From contig CANMWO010000001.1 of NCBI GenBank assembly GCA_947501695.1, positions 682,001 to 746,000 of the forward strand: a DNA stretch of 64,000 nucleotides, written 5' to 3'. The stretch comes from an uncultured Sphingomonadaceae bacterium (GTDB taxonomy: Bacteria > Pseudomonadota > Alphaproteobacteria > Sphingomonadales > Sphingomonadaceae). Below the pieces are notes generated by a model. That model ran no database searches, had not been told where the DNA came from, and saw nothing but the letters and a program-made list of their open reading frames with translations. This document shows positions 36,301 through 44,635 of this stretch, in pieces (within the stretch, counting starts at the first letter, position 1; every line of letters starts with the position of its first letter). The position numbers and the translations under genes were made by a program.

Positions 36301-36690
36301 CTAAACGGTAGCGATTACATCGATTTCGACCTTCAATCCAGGTATCGCTAGAGCCTTGACCTCGACTATCGTATCAGCCGGGTAGGGCGCAGAGAAATAA
36401 CGTTTACGGGCTTCGACAATCTGCGGAAAATAGCCCATGTCGGTCAGATAGATGGTGACTTTGACAATCTTGTCGCGGCTGCTGCCACCTGCCGCTAGCA
36501 CGCGGTCGATATTGACGAATACCTGTTCCATTTGCTGGTCGAAATCGTCGGCACCGATTATGTTACCAGCTTTATCAATGGCCGCTTGTCCTGAAAGAAA
36601 AAGCAAATCGCCGACACGCCAGCCGGGTGCTATCGCATAAGGGGCAAGGGGGTCCGGATCGATTGTAATAACTTTGGATTCCTTGGTCAT
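36301..36690 (-). CDS. RidA family protein (reactive enamine/imine deaminase)
   Basis: 129 residues from ATG 36690, which has GGAGGGAAT before it; ATG 36726 is less likely. Motifs: GWRVGDLLFLSGQAAIDKAG, QVFVNIDRVLAAGGSSRDKIVKVTIYLTDM, YPADTIVEVKALAIPGLKVEID. The Arg that binds carboxylate in RidA is not obvious in this alignment (PYPADTIVEV replaces PARTCVEV), so it may be a Rid subfamily with other activity. It is convergent with rlmN by 10 nt. Confidence 0.88.
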   Translation of the reverse strand: MTKESKVITIDPDPLAPYAIAPGWRVGDLLFLSGQAAIDKAGNIIGADDFDQQMEQVFVNIDRVLAAGGSSRDKIVKVTIYLTDMGYFPQIVEARKRYFSAPYPADTIVEVKALAIPGLKVEIDVIATV

Positions 36691-36785
36691 ATTCCCTCCA
36701 TGGCGAGCAAAGCCGGCAACGATCAAATAACTTTCTTTATCAGCATTGTAACGACTGGTTTTCTTTTGTCGAACAACTGATTAGA

Positions 36786-37610
36786 ATGATAATGAAAATG
36801 ACAGAAACGCCAAAAAGAAAGCCTTTGCGCCACCGGCTGACCACTCGCCTCTGGCATTGGATTAATGCATTATGTCTGCTTGTTTTGATCATGAGCGGGC
36901 TGACGATTTTCAACGCCCATCCCCGGCTATATTGGGGTGAATATGGCGCAAATGGTGACTATGCTTGGGCCGCAGTTGGATCATCGCAAACTCTTGGTTA
37001 CGTGCGCATTGGTGAGACCAAGATTGAAACCACCGGTTTCATCGGAAATTGGCGGGATAATGACGGCAAGATACAGACTTGGGCGTTTCCGGGATGGGCG
37101 ACGATACCGTCTTATTATAGTCTAGCCGAAGGGCGACGCTGGCATTTCTTCTTTGCCTGGATTTTTAGCGTTGGGCTCGGCTTTTTCATGATCCGCTCTC
37201 TGTTCAATCGACATGTGCAGCGCGACCTTCATATCACCCGCGCCGAGTGGCGACCGTCTCATATCTGGCGGGATATCAAAAACCATATGCGATTGCGGTT
37301 TCATGCGCCGGGGGCTGTCAGCATCTATAATATCCTTCAGAAATTGAGCTATATTGGTGTGATTTTTGTCCTGTTGCCGCTGATGATTTTTTCTGGACTT
37401 GCGATGTCACCGGCAATGGATGCGAATTGGCCATGGCTGACCGATCTCTTTGGTGGTCGGCAATCGGCGCGGTCGATCCACTTTATTGGTATGTTTCTTT
37501 TGGTTCTATTTTTCATTGTTCATATGCTGGCTCTTCTCTTCGCTGGGCCTATCAAGCAAACTTGGGAGATGATTATCGGCGGAGAAAGGGAAGGGGGTTC
37601 TAATGCGTAA
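36786..37610 (+). CDS. Cytochrome b membrane subunit (MsrQ/thiosulfate-reductase type)
   Basis: 274 residues with four to five membrane helices. Heme-ligand His residues appear in RLTTRLWHWINALCLLVLIMSGLTI, GRRWHFFFAWIFSVGLG, ARSIHFIGMFLLVLFFIVHMLAL. A periplasmic loop of ~70 residues lies between helix 1 and 2. Pfam-type Ni-hydrogenase/cytochrome b561. Its last 8 nt overlap the start of the molybdopterin oxidoreductase gene, so it likely delivers electrons to that enzyme. The pair parallels MsrQP but with a different cytochrome class. Confidence 0.8.
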   Translation: MIMKMTETPKRKPLRHRLTTRLWHWINALCLLVLIMSGLTIFNAHPRLYWGEYGANGDYAWAAVGSSQTLGYVRIGETKIETTGFIGNWRDNDGKIQTWAFPGWATIPSYYSLAEGRRWHFFFAWIFSVGLGFFMIRSLFNRHVQRDLHITRAEWRPSHIWRDIKNHMRLRFHAPGAVSIYNILQKLSYIGVIFVLLPLMIFSGLAMSPAMDANWPWLTDLFGGRQSARSIHFIGMFLLVLFFIVHMLALLFAGPIKQTWEMIIGGEREGGSNA

Positions 37611-38364
37611 ATTACTGACCCGACGATCGCTGATCACCAGTGCGGCTCTTGGTGCTGGGAGCTTGTTGAGTGGATGTGACGCGCTGAGCCGTAGCCCAGC
37701 TTTCCAAAATATATTGGGCAGCGCCGAGGACGCTAATTTCCTTGTTCAGCGAGCATTGGGCGACCGGATGGAGCTGGCAAGCGAATATACTATTGCCGAC
37801 CTGTCCCCAAAATTCCGCGCCAATGGCACCCGCGATCCGGGAACATCGGACTATACAGCCAGCGCCGCGCAGGGTTTTGCCGATTGGCAATTGCGCCTGA
37901 CCGGCCTGTTTGCCAGGCCACAAAATTTCTCGCTTTCGGCCTTGCAGTCCATGCCCCAGCGCACACAAATCACGCGCCATGATTGTGTCGAGGGATGGAG
38001 CGCGATTGGCCAGTGGACTGGCGCTCCGCTCAAATTGTTGCTCGATCTGGCGCAGTTACAAGACAAGGCGAAATTTCTGGTGTTCCATTGCGCCGACAAG
38101 CTTGGTGGACGGCCTTATTATGAGAGTATCGATCTGCTCGATGCTTTTCATCCGCAGACGATCATGGCACACCGGTTAAATGGCGAGGCTATTCCAATTG
38201 GAAATGGAGCGCCGTTGCGGCTCAGGGTTGAACGACAGCTTGGCTATAAGCATGCTAAATATGTGACCGGCATAGAGGCTGTTGCGACGTTGGATCATAT
38301 TGGTTCAGGCAAAGGTGGATATTGGGAAGATGTCGCCAATTATGAATGGTATGCAGGAATTTAA
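37603..38364 (+). CDS. Molybdopterin-dependent oxidoreductase, sulfite-oxidase fold (YedY/MsrP-like)
   Basis: 253 residues. The N-terminus MRKLLTRRSLITSAALGAGSLLSGC carries a twin-arginine motif and a lipobox (Cys25), so the protein would be exported folded and perhaps lipidated. The Mo-ligand Cys is Cys128 in TRHDCVEGWSAIGQWTG, and GGRPYYESI and GAPLRLRVERQLGYKHAKYV are typical of the sulfite oxidase fold. It is shorter than MsrP (about 330 residues). Coupled to the cytochrome b gene by an 8-nt overlap. Likely a periplasmic reductase; the substrate is unknown. Confidence 0.88.
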   Translation: MRKLLTRRSLITSAALGAGSLLSGCDALSRSPAFQNILGSAEDANFLVQRALGDRMELASEYTIADLSPKFRANGTRDPGTSDYTASAAQGFADWQLRLTGLFARPQNFSLSALQSMPQRTQITRHDCVEGWSAIGQWTGAPLKLLLDLAQLQDKAKFLVFHCADKLGGRPYYESIDLLDAFHPQTIMAHRLNGEAIPIGNGAPLRLRVERQLGYKHAKYVTGIEAVATLDHIGSGKGGYWEDVANYEWYAGI

Positions 38365-38405
38365 CGGGGTTTTGATGGGGGATATTATGTGCTGAGGAGC
38401 AGTGA

Positions 38406-39644
38406 ATGTCCATATTAGGTCGCTTTCTAGGAAGTGTGGTAAAAAAAGGGGCGATATCCGTCATTCACGCTGACGGAACGACAGAAAAATTCGGGCAAAC
38501 TACGGCTGGGTTTCCCGACGTGGTCGTGCGTCTTGCGGATAAGGGTGTGATGCGTCAAATATTGCTCGATCCAAGATTGGGCGCTGCCGAGACGTTTATG
38601 GACGGCAGGCTTGTAGTTGAGCAGGGCGATATCATGGAACTGGTCCAACTGTTACGCGCCAACCGGCGGTGGGACCGGGGCGGCCGCCTCAATGACCCGA
38701 GTGCTCTGAAGAAAGCGAAAAACTTGATCGCAAGCCGTTTGGATCGAATAAATGGACAGGCTCGGTCGAAAGCAAATGTTGCGCATCATTATGATTTGAG
38801 CCGCGACCTCTATGAGTTATTTCTCGATAAGGACATGCAATATAGCTGCGCATATTGGACGGATCCAACCAATACGCTGGAACAGGCGCAGATCGATAAG
38901 AAGGCTCATATCGCCGCAAAGCTTGACCTAAAGGCGGGGCAGAGAATCCTTGACATTGGTTGTGGCTGGGGCGGTATGGCGCTGTATCTCCATCAGAAAT
39001 TCGGTGTCGAAGTGCTCGGAATAACGTTGAGCGAGGAGCAACTGAAAGTAGCGCAAGAGCGCGCAGCAAAAGAAGGGGTGGCCGACAAAGTCAAATTTGA
39101 ACTCATCGACTATCGCGATCTTGCCGAGCGTGAAGCGGGGCAGTTTGATCGGATCGTCTCAGTAGGCATGTTTGAACATGTGGGCACGCCCAATTTCAAA
39201 ACTTTCTTTCGCTGCGTAGCCAATTTGATGACCGATGATGGCGTGATGTTGCTTCATACGATTGGTCGGATGGGTAAGCCGGGTAATACCGATGCCTTCA
39301 CGCGCAAATATATCTTTCCTGGCGGCTATATTCCGGCGCTTAGTGAGACGGTTGAGGCAAGTGAGCATTTCCGCCTGATGGCTACTGATGTTGAAACTTT
39401 GCGGCTGCACTATGCGCTTACCCTGCGCGAATGGTATAAACGGACGGTGGCGAACAAAGACAAGATTGTCGCGCTATATGATGAGCGGTTTTTCCGCCTG
39501 TGGACCTTTTATCTAGCTGGAGCGACGGCCGCATTCGAAAGCGGAAGTATGTGTAATTATCAGATTCAGTTTAGCCGAAACCGCAGCACACTGCCATTGA
39601 CGCGAGACTATATGGGGCTAGCCGAGCAGAGATTGCGCGATTGA
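38406..39644 (+). CDS. cfa: Cyclopropane-fatty-acyl-phospholipid synthase
   Basis: 412 residues. Converts unsaturated fatty acyl chains of phospholipids to cyclopropane forms using SAM. Class I methyltransferase motif LDIGCGWGGMALYLHQKFGVEVLGITLSEEQ, and AHHYDLSRDLYELFLDKDMQYSCAYW near the active site are family hallmarks. The C-terminal lipid-binding part has YNQIQFSR-like CNYQIQFSRNRS. Ribosome site TGAGGAG. It follows the Mo-oxidoreductase by 41 nt and may be cotranscribed. Assignment is firm. Confidence 0.95.
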   Translation: MSILGRFLGSVVKKGAISVIHADGTTEKFGQTTAGFPDVVVRLADKGVMRQILLDPRLGAAETFMDGRLVVEQGDIMELVQLLRANRRWDRGGRLNDPSALKKAKNLIASRLDRINGQARSKANVAHHYDLSRDLYELFLDKDMQYSCAYWTDPTNTLEQAQIDKKAHIAAKLDLKAGQRILDIGCGWGGMALYLHQKFGVEVLGITLSEEQLKVAQERAAKEGVADKVKFELIDYRDLAEREAGQFDRIVSVGMFEHVGTPNFKTFFRCVANLMTDDGVMLLHTIGRMGKPGNTDAFTRKYIFPGGYIPALSETVEASEHFRLMATDVETLRLHYALTLREWYKRTVANKDKIVALYDERFFRLWTFYLAGATAAFESGSMCNYQIQFSRNRSTLPLTRDYMGLAEQRLRD

Positions 39645-40088
39645 TTATCGAGGATATTTTTTGTCCATCGCCTCTATGTCGAATGCTATAAGTTCTGCCA
39701 ATACACCCCGATCAATTCGATCAAGCCGAGTGACGTAAAGACATGACGAACCGCGTTTGTGCGGCCCGAGTTTTTCTAGCAAGTGCCTTTGTTTCGCTTT
39801 GTTTTCCGATTCACTGGTGCAGCCCAAGACATAGAGACTGAGATTCTGCTTGCGCGGTGAGAATCCCGATCGGCACATATCGCCCTCGCGCCCGGAATCA
39901 TATTTATAATGATAACTGCCAAATCCGATAATGGTATCTCCCCACATTTTGGGCTCCTCGCCAGTTATGCTTTTAAACATATCGAGCAGTTCCAGCGCGT
40001 CATTTCGGCGGCCATCATGTTCCACAGAAGCAATAAACGCGGCTACATCCCCGTCATTCTCTCTCGTCTTATTTTCCGCTTTTGCCAT
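39645..40088 (-). CDS. DUF1801 domain-containing protein
   Basis: 147 residues, start preceded by GGGAGGAAAA. The motif MFKSITGEEPKMWGDTIIGFGSYHYKYDSGREGDMCRSGFSPRKQNLSLYVLGC and the following LGPHKRGSSCLYVTRLDRIDRGVLAELI define DUF1801 (YdhG-like fold). The function of the family is unknown; members have been linked to general stress and metal resistance without firm biochemistry. Convergent with cfa; the stop codons adjoin. Confidence 0.85.
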   Translation of the reverse strand: MAKAENKTRENDGDVAAFIASVEHDGRRNDALELLDMFKSITGEEPKMWGDTIIGFGSYHYKYDSGREGDMCRSGFSPRKQNLSLYVLGCTSESENKAKQRHLLEKLGPHKRGSSCLYVTRLDRIDRGVLAELIAFDIEAMDKKYPR

Positions 40089-40177
40089 TTTTTCCTCCCT
40101 TTAACTCAGCATATCATATTGCTTACAAATTTGGAGCCTGTTAGGCGCGCCGCAATTCCTTTTTTGAAAGTATAAGC

Positions 40178-41401
40178 ATGAGCGATTCCGTTAAGCGTGT
40201 GGTACTGGCCTTTTCTGGGGGGCTCGATACCAGTGTTATCCTGAAATGGTTGCAACAGGAATATCAGTGTGAGGTCGTGACTTTCACGGCTGATTTGGGG
40301 CAGGGCGAAGAGCTGGGCCCCGCGCGTAAAGTTGCTGAAACGCTGGGCGTGAAACCAGAGCATATCTTTATAGACGATCTACGCGAAGAATTTGTGCGTG
40401 ATTTTGTCTTTCCGATGATGCGTGCCAATGCCCTTTATGAAGGGTTGTATCTGTTGGGTACGTCAATTGCGCGCCCGCTTATTTCCAAACGCCAGATCGA
40501 GATTGCCAAGCAAACCGGCGCGGATGCTGTGTCTCATGGTGCCACGGGCAAAGGTAACGACCAAATCCGCTTTGAGCTTGGATATTATGGCTTGAACCCT
40601 GATGTGAAAGTAATTGCGCCATGGCGGGAATGGGATTTGACCAGCCGTACGAAATTGATCGAGTTTGCTGAAAAGCATCAGATTCCAGTCCCTAAAGATA
40701 AGCGCGGTGAAGCGCCTTTCTCGACCGATGCTAATATGCTTCACACCTCGTCCGAAGGAAAAATTCTTGAAGACCCTTGGGAAGAAGTGCCAGATTACGT
40801 CTATTCTCGGACCAACAATCCTGAAGATGCGCCAGATAAGCCGGAATATATCACGATCGACTTTGAACGGGGCGATGGCGTGGCAATTAACGGCGAGGGC
40901 ATGAGCCCCGCGACTTTGCTTGAAAAGCTCAACGACTATGGCCGAGAGCATGGCATTGGCCGGCTGGATCTGGTTGAGAACCGCTTTGTCGGTATGAAAT
41001 CACGTGGCATGTATGAAACACCGGGCGGCACTATCTATCACGCAGCACATCGCGGTATTGAACAGCTGACACTCGATAGTGGCGCGATGCATATGAAGGA
41101 TGAACTTGCTCCGCGTTATTCGGAACTGGTTTACAATGGCTTTTGGTTCGCTCCAGAGCGGGAGATGTTGCAGGCCGCGATTGACAAGAGCCAGGAGCGG
41201 GTGACCGGAACGGTTCGGCTGAAGCTCTACAAGGGTTCGGTCAATGTGGTTGGCCGTAAGGCGGACGTGAATTTCAATCTATATAGCGAAGATGTGGTGA
41301 CCTTTGAGGATGATGCCGGCGCTTATGATCAGAAAGATGCGGAAGGCTTTATCAAGCTCAATGCTTTGCGACTTCGGCTTCTTGGTAAGCGGGACGGTTG
41401 A
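40178..41401 (+). CDS. argG: Argininosuccinate synthase
   Basis: 407 residues; condenses citrulline and aspartate using ATP in arginine synthesis. N-terminal ATP motif [36 protein letters not shown] and [11 protein letters not shown] with [17 protein letters not shown] are family signatures. No other arg gene is adjacent. Only a weak ribosome site precedes the ATG. Assignment is certain. Confidence 0.97.
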   Translation: MSDSVKRVVLAFSGGLDTSVILKWLQQEYQCEVVTFTADLGQGEELGPARKVAETLGVKPEHIFIDDLREEFVRDFVFPMMRANALYEGLYLLGTSIARPLISKRQIEIAKQTGADAVSHGATGKGNDQIRFELGYYGLNPDVKVIAPWREWDLTSRTKLIEFAEKHQIPVPKDKRGEAPFSTDANMLHTSSEGKILEDPWEEVPDYVYSRTNNPEDAPDKPEYITIDFERGDGVAINGEGMSPATLLEKLNDYGREHGIGRLDLVENRFVGMKSRGMYETPGGTIYHAAHRGIEQLTLDSGAMHMKDELAPRYSELVYNGFWFAPEREMLQAAIDKSQERVTGTVRLKLYKGSVNVVGRKADVNFNLYSEDVVTFEDDAGAYDQKDAEGFIKLNALRLRLLGKRDG

Positions 41402-41412
41402 TCTGATCTGAC

Positions 41413-42387
41413 ATGCTGATCGCACTCTTCACTTTGCTGGTTGGGTTTGTTGTCTTGGTTGTTGGCGGCGAATTGCTCGTGCGCGGCGCTGTTCGTGTGG
41501 CAGAACGGGCAGGGATGTCCGAGCTTCTTATCGGGCTAACGATTGTTGGCTTCGGCACGTCTGCACCTGAATTGGTCGCTAGCGTCGAAGCGGCGCGGGC
41601 TGGATCGCCCGGCATAGCTTGGGGTAATGTTGTCGGATCGAACCTCGCGAACAGCCTTTTGATTTTAGGCACCGCGTCCTTGATTCTCCCGATGGTCGTC
41701 CCTCGCGGGCCGTTGTGGCGAGATGGCGGCTTAGCGTTGGTTGCAACAATTGTCCTTTGGTTCGTTGCCACCACAACTGGGATTACGGTGGCTATTGGCG
41801 CCGGATTTCTGATGTTTCTGTGTGCCTATCTTGGTTATGCCTATTGGGCTGAAAAGACCCAACCGGTCGGGGCAAGCGCGTTGCATGAAAAAGCAGAGTC
41901 GCTGGAAGTTACCGACACCCATCTGCATGATGAAGAGCCACTCTGGCGCTCCATCCTTACTCTTGTTGGCGGCATTGTGCTGATCGTTTTGGGTGGGCGC
42001 TGGCTCGTCGAAGGCGCTGTGGATCTGGCGCGGTTGATTGGCATGAGCGAGGCGGTAATTGGATTGACGGTCATCGCTATCGGTACCTCACTGCCGGAAT
42101 TGGTGACTTCGGTCATCGCAGCTTATAAGGGTGCTAGCGCTGTTGCGCTGGGTAACGTGCTCGGTTCAAACATATTCAACTTGCTGCTGATCGGCGGTGT
42201 AACGGCGGTGATTGCGCCTGGGACCATTCCGGGCGAGATTGCTAACTATGGGCTTCCGCTGTTGATCGCTGTATCTGTGTTGCTGATGATTTTCGCGGCT
42301 ACGGGCCGCCGGATATCGCGGTTGGAAGGCGGTGTCTTGCTGGTCATCTATATGGTGCAGTTGGTTTATAACCTGGTGGCGGTCTAA
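41413..42387 (+). CDS. Calcium/sodium antiporter (YrbG-type, CaCA family)
   Basis: 324 residues with ten or so helices and the two internal alpha repeats. Repeat 1: GLTIVGFGTSAPELVASVEAARAG; repeat 2: GLTVIAIGTSLPELVTSVIAAYKG, each with the acidic ligand in PEL. GNVVGSNLANSLLILG and GNVLGSNIFNLLLIGG follow each repeat. The middle loop is acidic and His-rich (DTHLHDEEPLW). It follows argG by 11 nt, perhaps in one transcript, though without functional link. Confidence 0.93.
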   Translation: MLIALFTLLVGFVVLVVGGELLVRGAVRVAERAGMSELLIGLTIVGFGTSAPELVASVEAARAGSPGIAWGNVVGSNLANSLLILGTASLILPMVVPRGPLWRDGGLALVATIVLWFVATTTGITVAIGAGFLMFLCAYLGYAYWAEKTQPVGASALHEKAESLEVTDTHLHDEEPLWRSILTLVGGIVLIVLGGRWLVEGAVDLARLIGMSEAVIGLTVIAIGTSLPELVTSVIAAYKGASAVALGNVLGSNIFNLLLIGGVTAVIAPGTIPGEIANYGLPLLIAVSVLLMIFAATGRRISRLEGGVLLVIYMVQLVYNLVAV

Positions 42388-42429
42388 GCCCTTTCCTTAT
42401 TGCTGAAGTTTGCGAAAGTTCCGCGCAGC

Positions 42430-42467
42430 TTGACTTCCATCTTATATTTCGATAATACTGGAAATAT
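42430..42467 (+). promoter_or_regulatory. Candidate arsR promoter and ArsR operator overlapping the start codon
   Basis: A -35-like TTGACT (42430-42435), a -10-like GATAAT (42451-42456, 15-nt spacer) and a perfect inverted repeat ATATTTC (42444-42450) / GAAATAT (42461-42467) that includes the arsR ATG at 42466. The repeat is placed to let ArsR block RNA polymerase. The transcript would start near the ATG, so arsR may be leaderless. Confidence 0.5.
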
Positions 42468-42813
42468 GGAAACGATTCGAAATCACACCGCCGTTAATGC
42501 GCTTTCTGCTCTGGCGCAGGAGCATCGCTTGGCGATATTCCGCTTGTTGGTGCAGGCCGGGCGCAACGGGCTACCTGCCGGACAAATTGCCAAAAAGCTT
42601 GATATGCCGGCTAGCTCGCTATCCTTTCACCTGTCGCACCTCAAAAATGGCGGCGTGGTTAGCGATGAGAGGGACGGGCGCTCCATCATCTATCGCGCTG
42701 ATTTTCAGGCGATGAACCAGCTGATGGCGTTTCTTTTGGAAAATTGCTGCGCGGGCGATGACTGTCTGCCGGCCGACGCGGCCGAAACATGTATGGAAGG
42801 ACAAGGCGCATGA
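42466..42813 (+). CDS. arsR: ArsR family repressor of the arsenic operon
   Basis: 115 residues from ATG 42466; an upstream start at 42400 would run through the likely promoter. Winged-helix region: ALAQEHRLAIFRLLV, QIAKKLDMPASSLSFHLSHLKNGGVVS, then wing RDGRSIIYRA. Cys94 and Cys95 in LLENCCAGDDC, with Cys100, form a C-terminal thiolate cluster of the type that binds As(III) or methylarsenite. The classic CVC motif in the recognition helix is absent. The stop overlaps the arsI start (ATGA), so the operon is translationally coupled. Confidence 0.9.
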   Translation: METIRNHTAVNALSALAQEHRLAIFRLLVQAGRNGLPAGQIAKKLDMPASSLSFHLSHLKNGGVVSDERDGRSIIYRADFQAMNQLMAFLLENCCAGDDCLPADAAETCMEGQGA

Positions 42814-43247
42814 AAAGATTTCACCTCAACCTGAAAGTATCGGATCTCGAAAAGTCCCGCGCCTATTATGCCAACCTGTTCGGCGAGCAACCGGCCGTGG
42901 TGAAGCCCGATTATATCAAGTGGATGTTGGACGATCCGTTTATCAATTTCTCGATCGAGCCTGTCAGCGACGCCACTGGCGGCGAAACCGGCGTCGCCCA
43001 TGTCGGCCTGCAAGCAGAGAGCCCGGAGGAACTGCAATCGGTCTATGAACGCGTGCAGGAGGCCGCTGGACCCCGGTTTGAAGAAGGCGCGACCACCTGC
43101 TGCTATGCCTCATCAGAGAAAAACTGGACGCAGGACCCGGACGGCCTGATCTGGGAAGCCTTTTACACTGACGGACAAGTTACCGATTATGGGAAATTGC
43201 CGGACCTTGGCGGCGGTCAATCCGACGCTGCGTGCTGCTTGAACTAA
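42810..43247 (+). CDS. arsI: ArsI/CadI-type glyoxalase-fold protein, probable C-As lyase
   Basis: 145 residues of the vicinal oxygen chelate superfamily. Start ATG 42810 (MKRFHLNLKVSDLEKSRAYY). His5, His64 and Glu116 match the Fe(II) ligand pattern, and the vicinal Cys97-Cys98 in GATTCCYASSEK matches the cysteine pair that binds methylarsenite in ArsI. It would split the carbon-arsenic bond of trivalent organoarsenicals to release As(III). The C-terminus has a second vicinal pair, DAACCLN, which could help bind arsenic. CadI (cadmium-induced) is the alternative name. Follows arsR by a 4-nt overlap. Confidence 0.85.
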   Translation: MKRFHLNLKVSDLEKSRAYYANLFGEQPAVVKPDYIKWMLDDPFINFSIEPVSDATGGETGVAHVGLQAESPEELQSVYERVQEAAGPRFEEGATTCCYASSEKNWTQDPDGLIWEAFYTDGQVTDYGKLPDLGGGQSDAACCLN

Positions 43248-43257
43248 GGCGCAGTAA

Positions 43258-43950
43258 ATGGAGGATTTTTCAAGGGCACAAAAGCTCGGCGCCGAAGCGC
43301 TGGGATCGTTTTTCCTGTTTGTCACCGTGGTTGGCTCCGGGATCATGGCCGAAAATCTGGCAGGCGGGAATGTCGCTATCGCGCTGCTCGGCAATACGCT
43401 GGCAACCGGTGCAATATTATTCGTGCTGATCGCCATATTGGCGCCGATATCCGGTGCTCATTTCAATCCGGCTGTCACGTTTGTTATGCTGCTACGTAAA
43501 GAGATTTCGGTTGTCGACAGCGCGCTCTTTGTCGCGATGCAACTTGTTGGCGGCCTGATCGGTGTCTGGGCGGCCCATATCATGTTTGAGCTGCCGGTGT
43601 TCCAATTTAGTGAAAAGGCGCGAACCGGCGGCGGCCAATGGCTTGGCGAGCTGATCGCCACATTCGGGTTGCTGTTCACGATATTGGGCACCGTTCGGTT
43701 CCGGCCCGAATGGGTGGCACCAGCGGTAGGGCTCTATATCTCTGCCGGCTATTGGTTCACCAGCTCCACCAGCTTTGCCAATCCGGCGATTACGGTTGGG
43801 CGCGCCTTTTCGAATAGCTTCGCCGGAATTGCACCGGCGGATGTAACCGGATTTATCCTTGCTCAATTTGCTGGAGCGACATTAGCATGGGTAGCGACGC
43901 GCTGGCTTTTTGCACCTTCGCCCATGATCCAGAATCAGGGTCAAAATTAA
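43258..43950 (+). CDS. Aquaporin/glycerol-facilitator family channel of the ars operon
   Basis: 230 residues, six membrane helices. NPA motifs GAHFNPAVTF (first half) and SFANPAITVGRAF (second half) are intact. It lies 10 nt after arsI on the same strand. In Sinorhizobium and relatives an aquaglyceroporin (AqpS) in the ars operon lets As(III) leave the cell; this gene likely serves the same role here. No arsB/acr3 pump and no arsC is nearby. MIP family is certain; the arsenite role is inferred from context. Confidence 0.87.
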   Translation: MEDFSRAQKLGAEALGSFFLFVTVVGSGIMAENLAGGNVAIALLGNTLATGAILFVLIAILAPISGAHFNPAVTFVMLLRKEISVVDSALFVAMQLVGGLIGVWAAHIMFELPVFQFSEKARTGGGQWLGELIATFGLLFTILGTVRFRPEWVAPAVGLYISAGYWFTSSTSFANPAITVGRAFSNSFAGIAPADVTGFILAQFAGATLAWVATRWLFAPSPMIQNQGQN

Positions 43951-43970
43951 GACATTGCAAATTTGGGAAT

Positions 43971-44020
43971 CAGCCCCTAAATAGCAGTCATCCCAACATT
44001 GTGAGATTTTGAAGGGGCTG
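43971..44020 (+). promoter_or_regulatory. Hairpin in the rimP leader
   Basis: 8-bp stem CAGCCCCT (43971-43978) / AGGGGCTG (44013-44020) with a 34-nt loop, in the 120-nt region between the aquaporin and rimP. Without a T tail it is not a terminator; it may structure the 5' leader of the rimP-nusA operon. Confidence 0.35.
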
Positions 44021-44081
44021 GCGCCAAACGGGGCCGGCACGAAAGAGTTTTGCATTTTTACTGGAACCAAATTTGACGGAT

Positions 44082-44633
44082 ATGACTGCCATTGTGAACT
44101 TGATCAAACCGGAAGCGGAAGCTTTGGGTTTTGAGCTGGTGCGCGTGCAGTTTGTCTCTGGCGCGGATGAGCCGACGTTGCAGATCATGGCGGAGCGGCC
44201 GGAAACTGGCCAGCTTGGTATTGATGATTGCGCGGCCTTGTCGCGGCGGATTTCGGAAAAATTTGATGTGCTGGAAGAAGAGGGCCGTGATCCGATTGAG
44301 GATGCGTATCGGCTAGAAGTCAGTTCTCCCGGTATTGATCGCCCACTAACCCGCGCAAAAGATTATGCGAATTGGGCAGGGCATGAAGCACGGATCAATT
44401 TGATCGATGCGGTTTCTGGCAAGAAACAGTTGCGTGGCTTGATCGAAGGCATCGAAGGTGAGATAATAGCGATTGACGATCGTAAGGCAGGACGCCAAAC
44501 GACCGCCATAGAGAATGTGCATAGCGCAAAGCTGATTCTTACCGACGCTCTGATTGCTGCGACCATCCCGGTTTCTGCTGATGGCGCGGATGAAATTGAA
44601 GAAGAACCTCTAAACGAAGAACAGGAAGACTAA
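44082..44633 (+). CDS. rimP: Ribosome maturation factor RimP
   Basis: 183 residues from ATG 44082; a TTG at 44073 in frame is an alternative. Needed for 30S subunit maturation. LIKPEAEALGFELVRVQFVSGADEPTLQIMAE and DDCAALSRRISEKFDVLEEE and YRLEVSSPGIDRPLTRAKDY are family signatures (N-terminal domain), then the C-terminal SH3-like domain with RGLIEGIEGEIIAID. It opens the conserved rimP-nusA-ylxR-infB operon; its stop is 2 nt before nusA. Confidence 0.95.
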   Translation: MTAIVNLIKPEAEALGFELVRVQFVSGADEPTLQIMAERPETGQLGIDDCAALSRRISEKFDVLEEEGRDPIEDAYRLEVSSPGIDRPLTRAKDYANWAGHEARINLIDAVSGKKQLRGLIEGIEGEIIAIDDRKAGRQTTAIENVHSAKLILTDALIAATIPVSADGADEIEEEPLNEEQED

Positions 44634-44635
44634 TC

